Part shown: in pieces, positions 62,993 through 64,000 of the stretch
How the letters are laid out: the number at the start of each line of letters is the position of its first letter
Numbering within the stretch: the first letter of the stretch is position 1
NCBI RefSeq assembly: GCF_000300195.1
Contig: NZ_AMQH01000013.1
Location: 30,979 to 94,978 of the forward strand
Source: Clostridium tunisiense TJ
GTDB lineage: Bacteria > Bacillota > Clostridia > Clostridiales > Clostridiaceae
DNA: 64,000 nucleotides
Direction: 5' to 3'
Program-made: the position numbers and the translations under genes
The notes under the pieces: model-generated
Database searches by the model: none
The model's input: the letters and a program-made list of their open reading frames with translations, nothing else
Told to the model about the DNA's origin: nothing

Positions 62993-63016
62993 AGGATACC
63001 CATTCAAGGGTATCCT
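62993..63016. terminator. Hairpin between collagen-like gene and glycosyltransferases
   Basis: Perfect stem AGGATACCC / GGGTATCCT with a 6-base loop and a poor T-tail. It may be a weak terminator or a processing site that lowers glycosyltransferase expression relative to the collagen-like protein. Confidence 0.6.
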
Positions 63017-63094
63017 ATATAAATTGTTATTTAGCTATTAAATTAATTTGTAACTACTTTATTACCTTTTATTTTAACATATATCCTTACTTGG

Positions 63095-64000
<906 letters not shown>

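Overview
The window is AT-rich, densely packed DNA from what looks like a strictly anaerobic, spore-forming clostridium (Clostridium sensu stricto type; inference). The support is the rnfCDGEAB cluster, an NADH-linked trimeric [FeFe] hydrogenase with its maturases, spore photoproduct lyase, a collagen-like protein of exosporium type, an AlaX editing protein, strong GGAGG ribosome sites, and frequent TTG/GTG starts. No rRNA, tRNA, CRISPR array, prophage or intact insertion sequence was seen.

Layout. 1-9982 (minus): one long operon for molybdenum hydroxylases of the xanthine dehydrogenase family. It reads SsnA-like aminohydrolase, PreA-like flavin/Fe-S protein, then FAD, 2Fe-2S and Mo subunits, a MocA-like cytidylyltransferase, and a second Mo, 2Fe-2S and FAD set whose last gene runs off the left edge. 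10686-18191: hydC-hydB-hydA on plus; hydF, hydG and a TM1266-type regulator on minus; hydE is not in the window. 18428-32317: split LysO lysine exporter, an orphan protein, a long glutamine synthetase, a DEDDh exonuclease, an amidohydrolase, FtsH, a beta-lactamase-like protein, a MATE transporter and psuK-psuG. 32553-40640 (plus): rnfCDGEAB, an RseC-like protein, deoC and an NhaC antiporter. 40778-55550: housekeeping and stress genes (SDR, two DUF1292 paralogues, cca, deoxynucleoside kinase, alaX, rarA, a GT4 glycosyltransferase, a molybdopterin-binding protein, MgtC, splB, an Mpv17-like membrane protein, an S1-domain protein) and three small hydrophilic proteins of 44-56 residues. 56114-64000: an orphan soluble histidine kinase, two neighbouring selenocysteine genes, three tandem glycosyltransferases and a Cys-Cys-punctuated collagen-like protein cut by the right edge.

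The main result is a pair of genes at 57991-59173 that are only complete if an in-frame TGA is read as selenocysteine: a HesB-like protein (Sec at residue 37) and MsrA (Sec at residue 24, the catalytic position). In both, the TGA takes the place of the family's conserved Cys, homology continues without a break on both sides, and a hairpin lies just downstream. A conventional caller would lose the first gene and truncate the second. Both families are already known to contain selenoproteins, so the novelty is in the pairing, not in the families. The molybdenum hydroxylase operon fits the same selenium theme, because the SsnA/MocA neighbourhood is typical of selenium-dependent molybdenum hydroxylases; selenium in those enzymes cannot be read from DNA.

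Energy logic: HydABC exchanges electrons between H2, NAD(H) and ferredoxin, and Rnf couples ferredoxin:NAD oxidation to Na+ or H+ export; the two share ferredoxin and NADH pools. Surface logic: the collagen-like protein and three SunS-like glycosyltransferases lie on the same strand and probably form a spore-surface glycoprotein locus.
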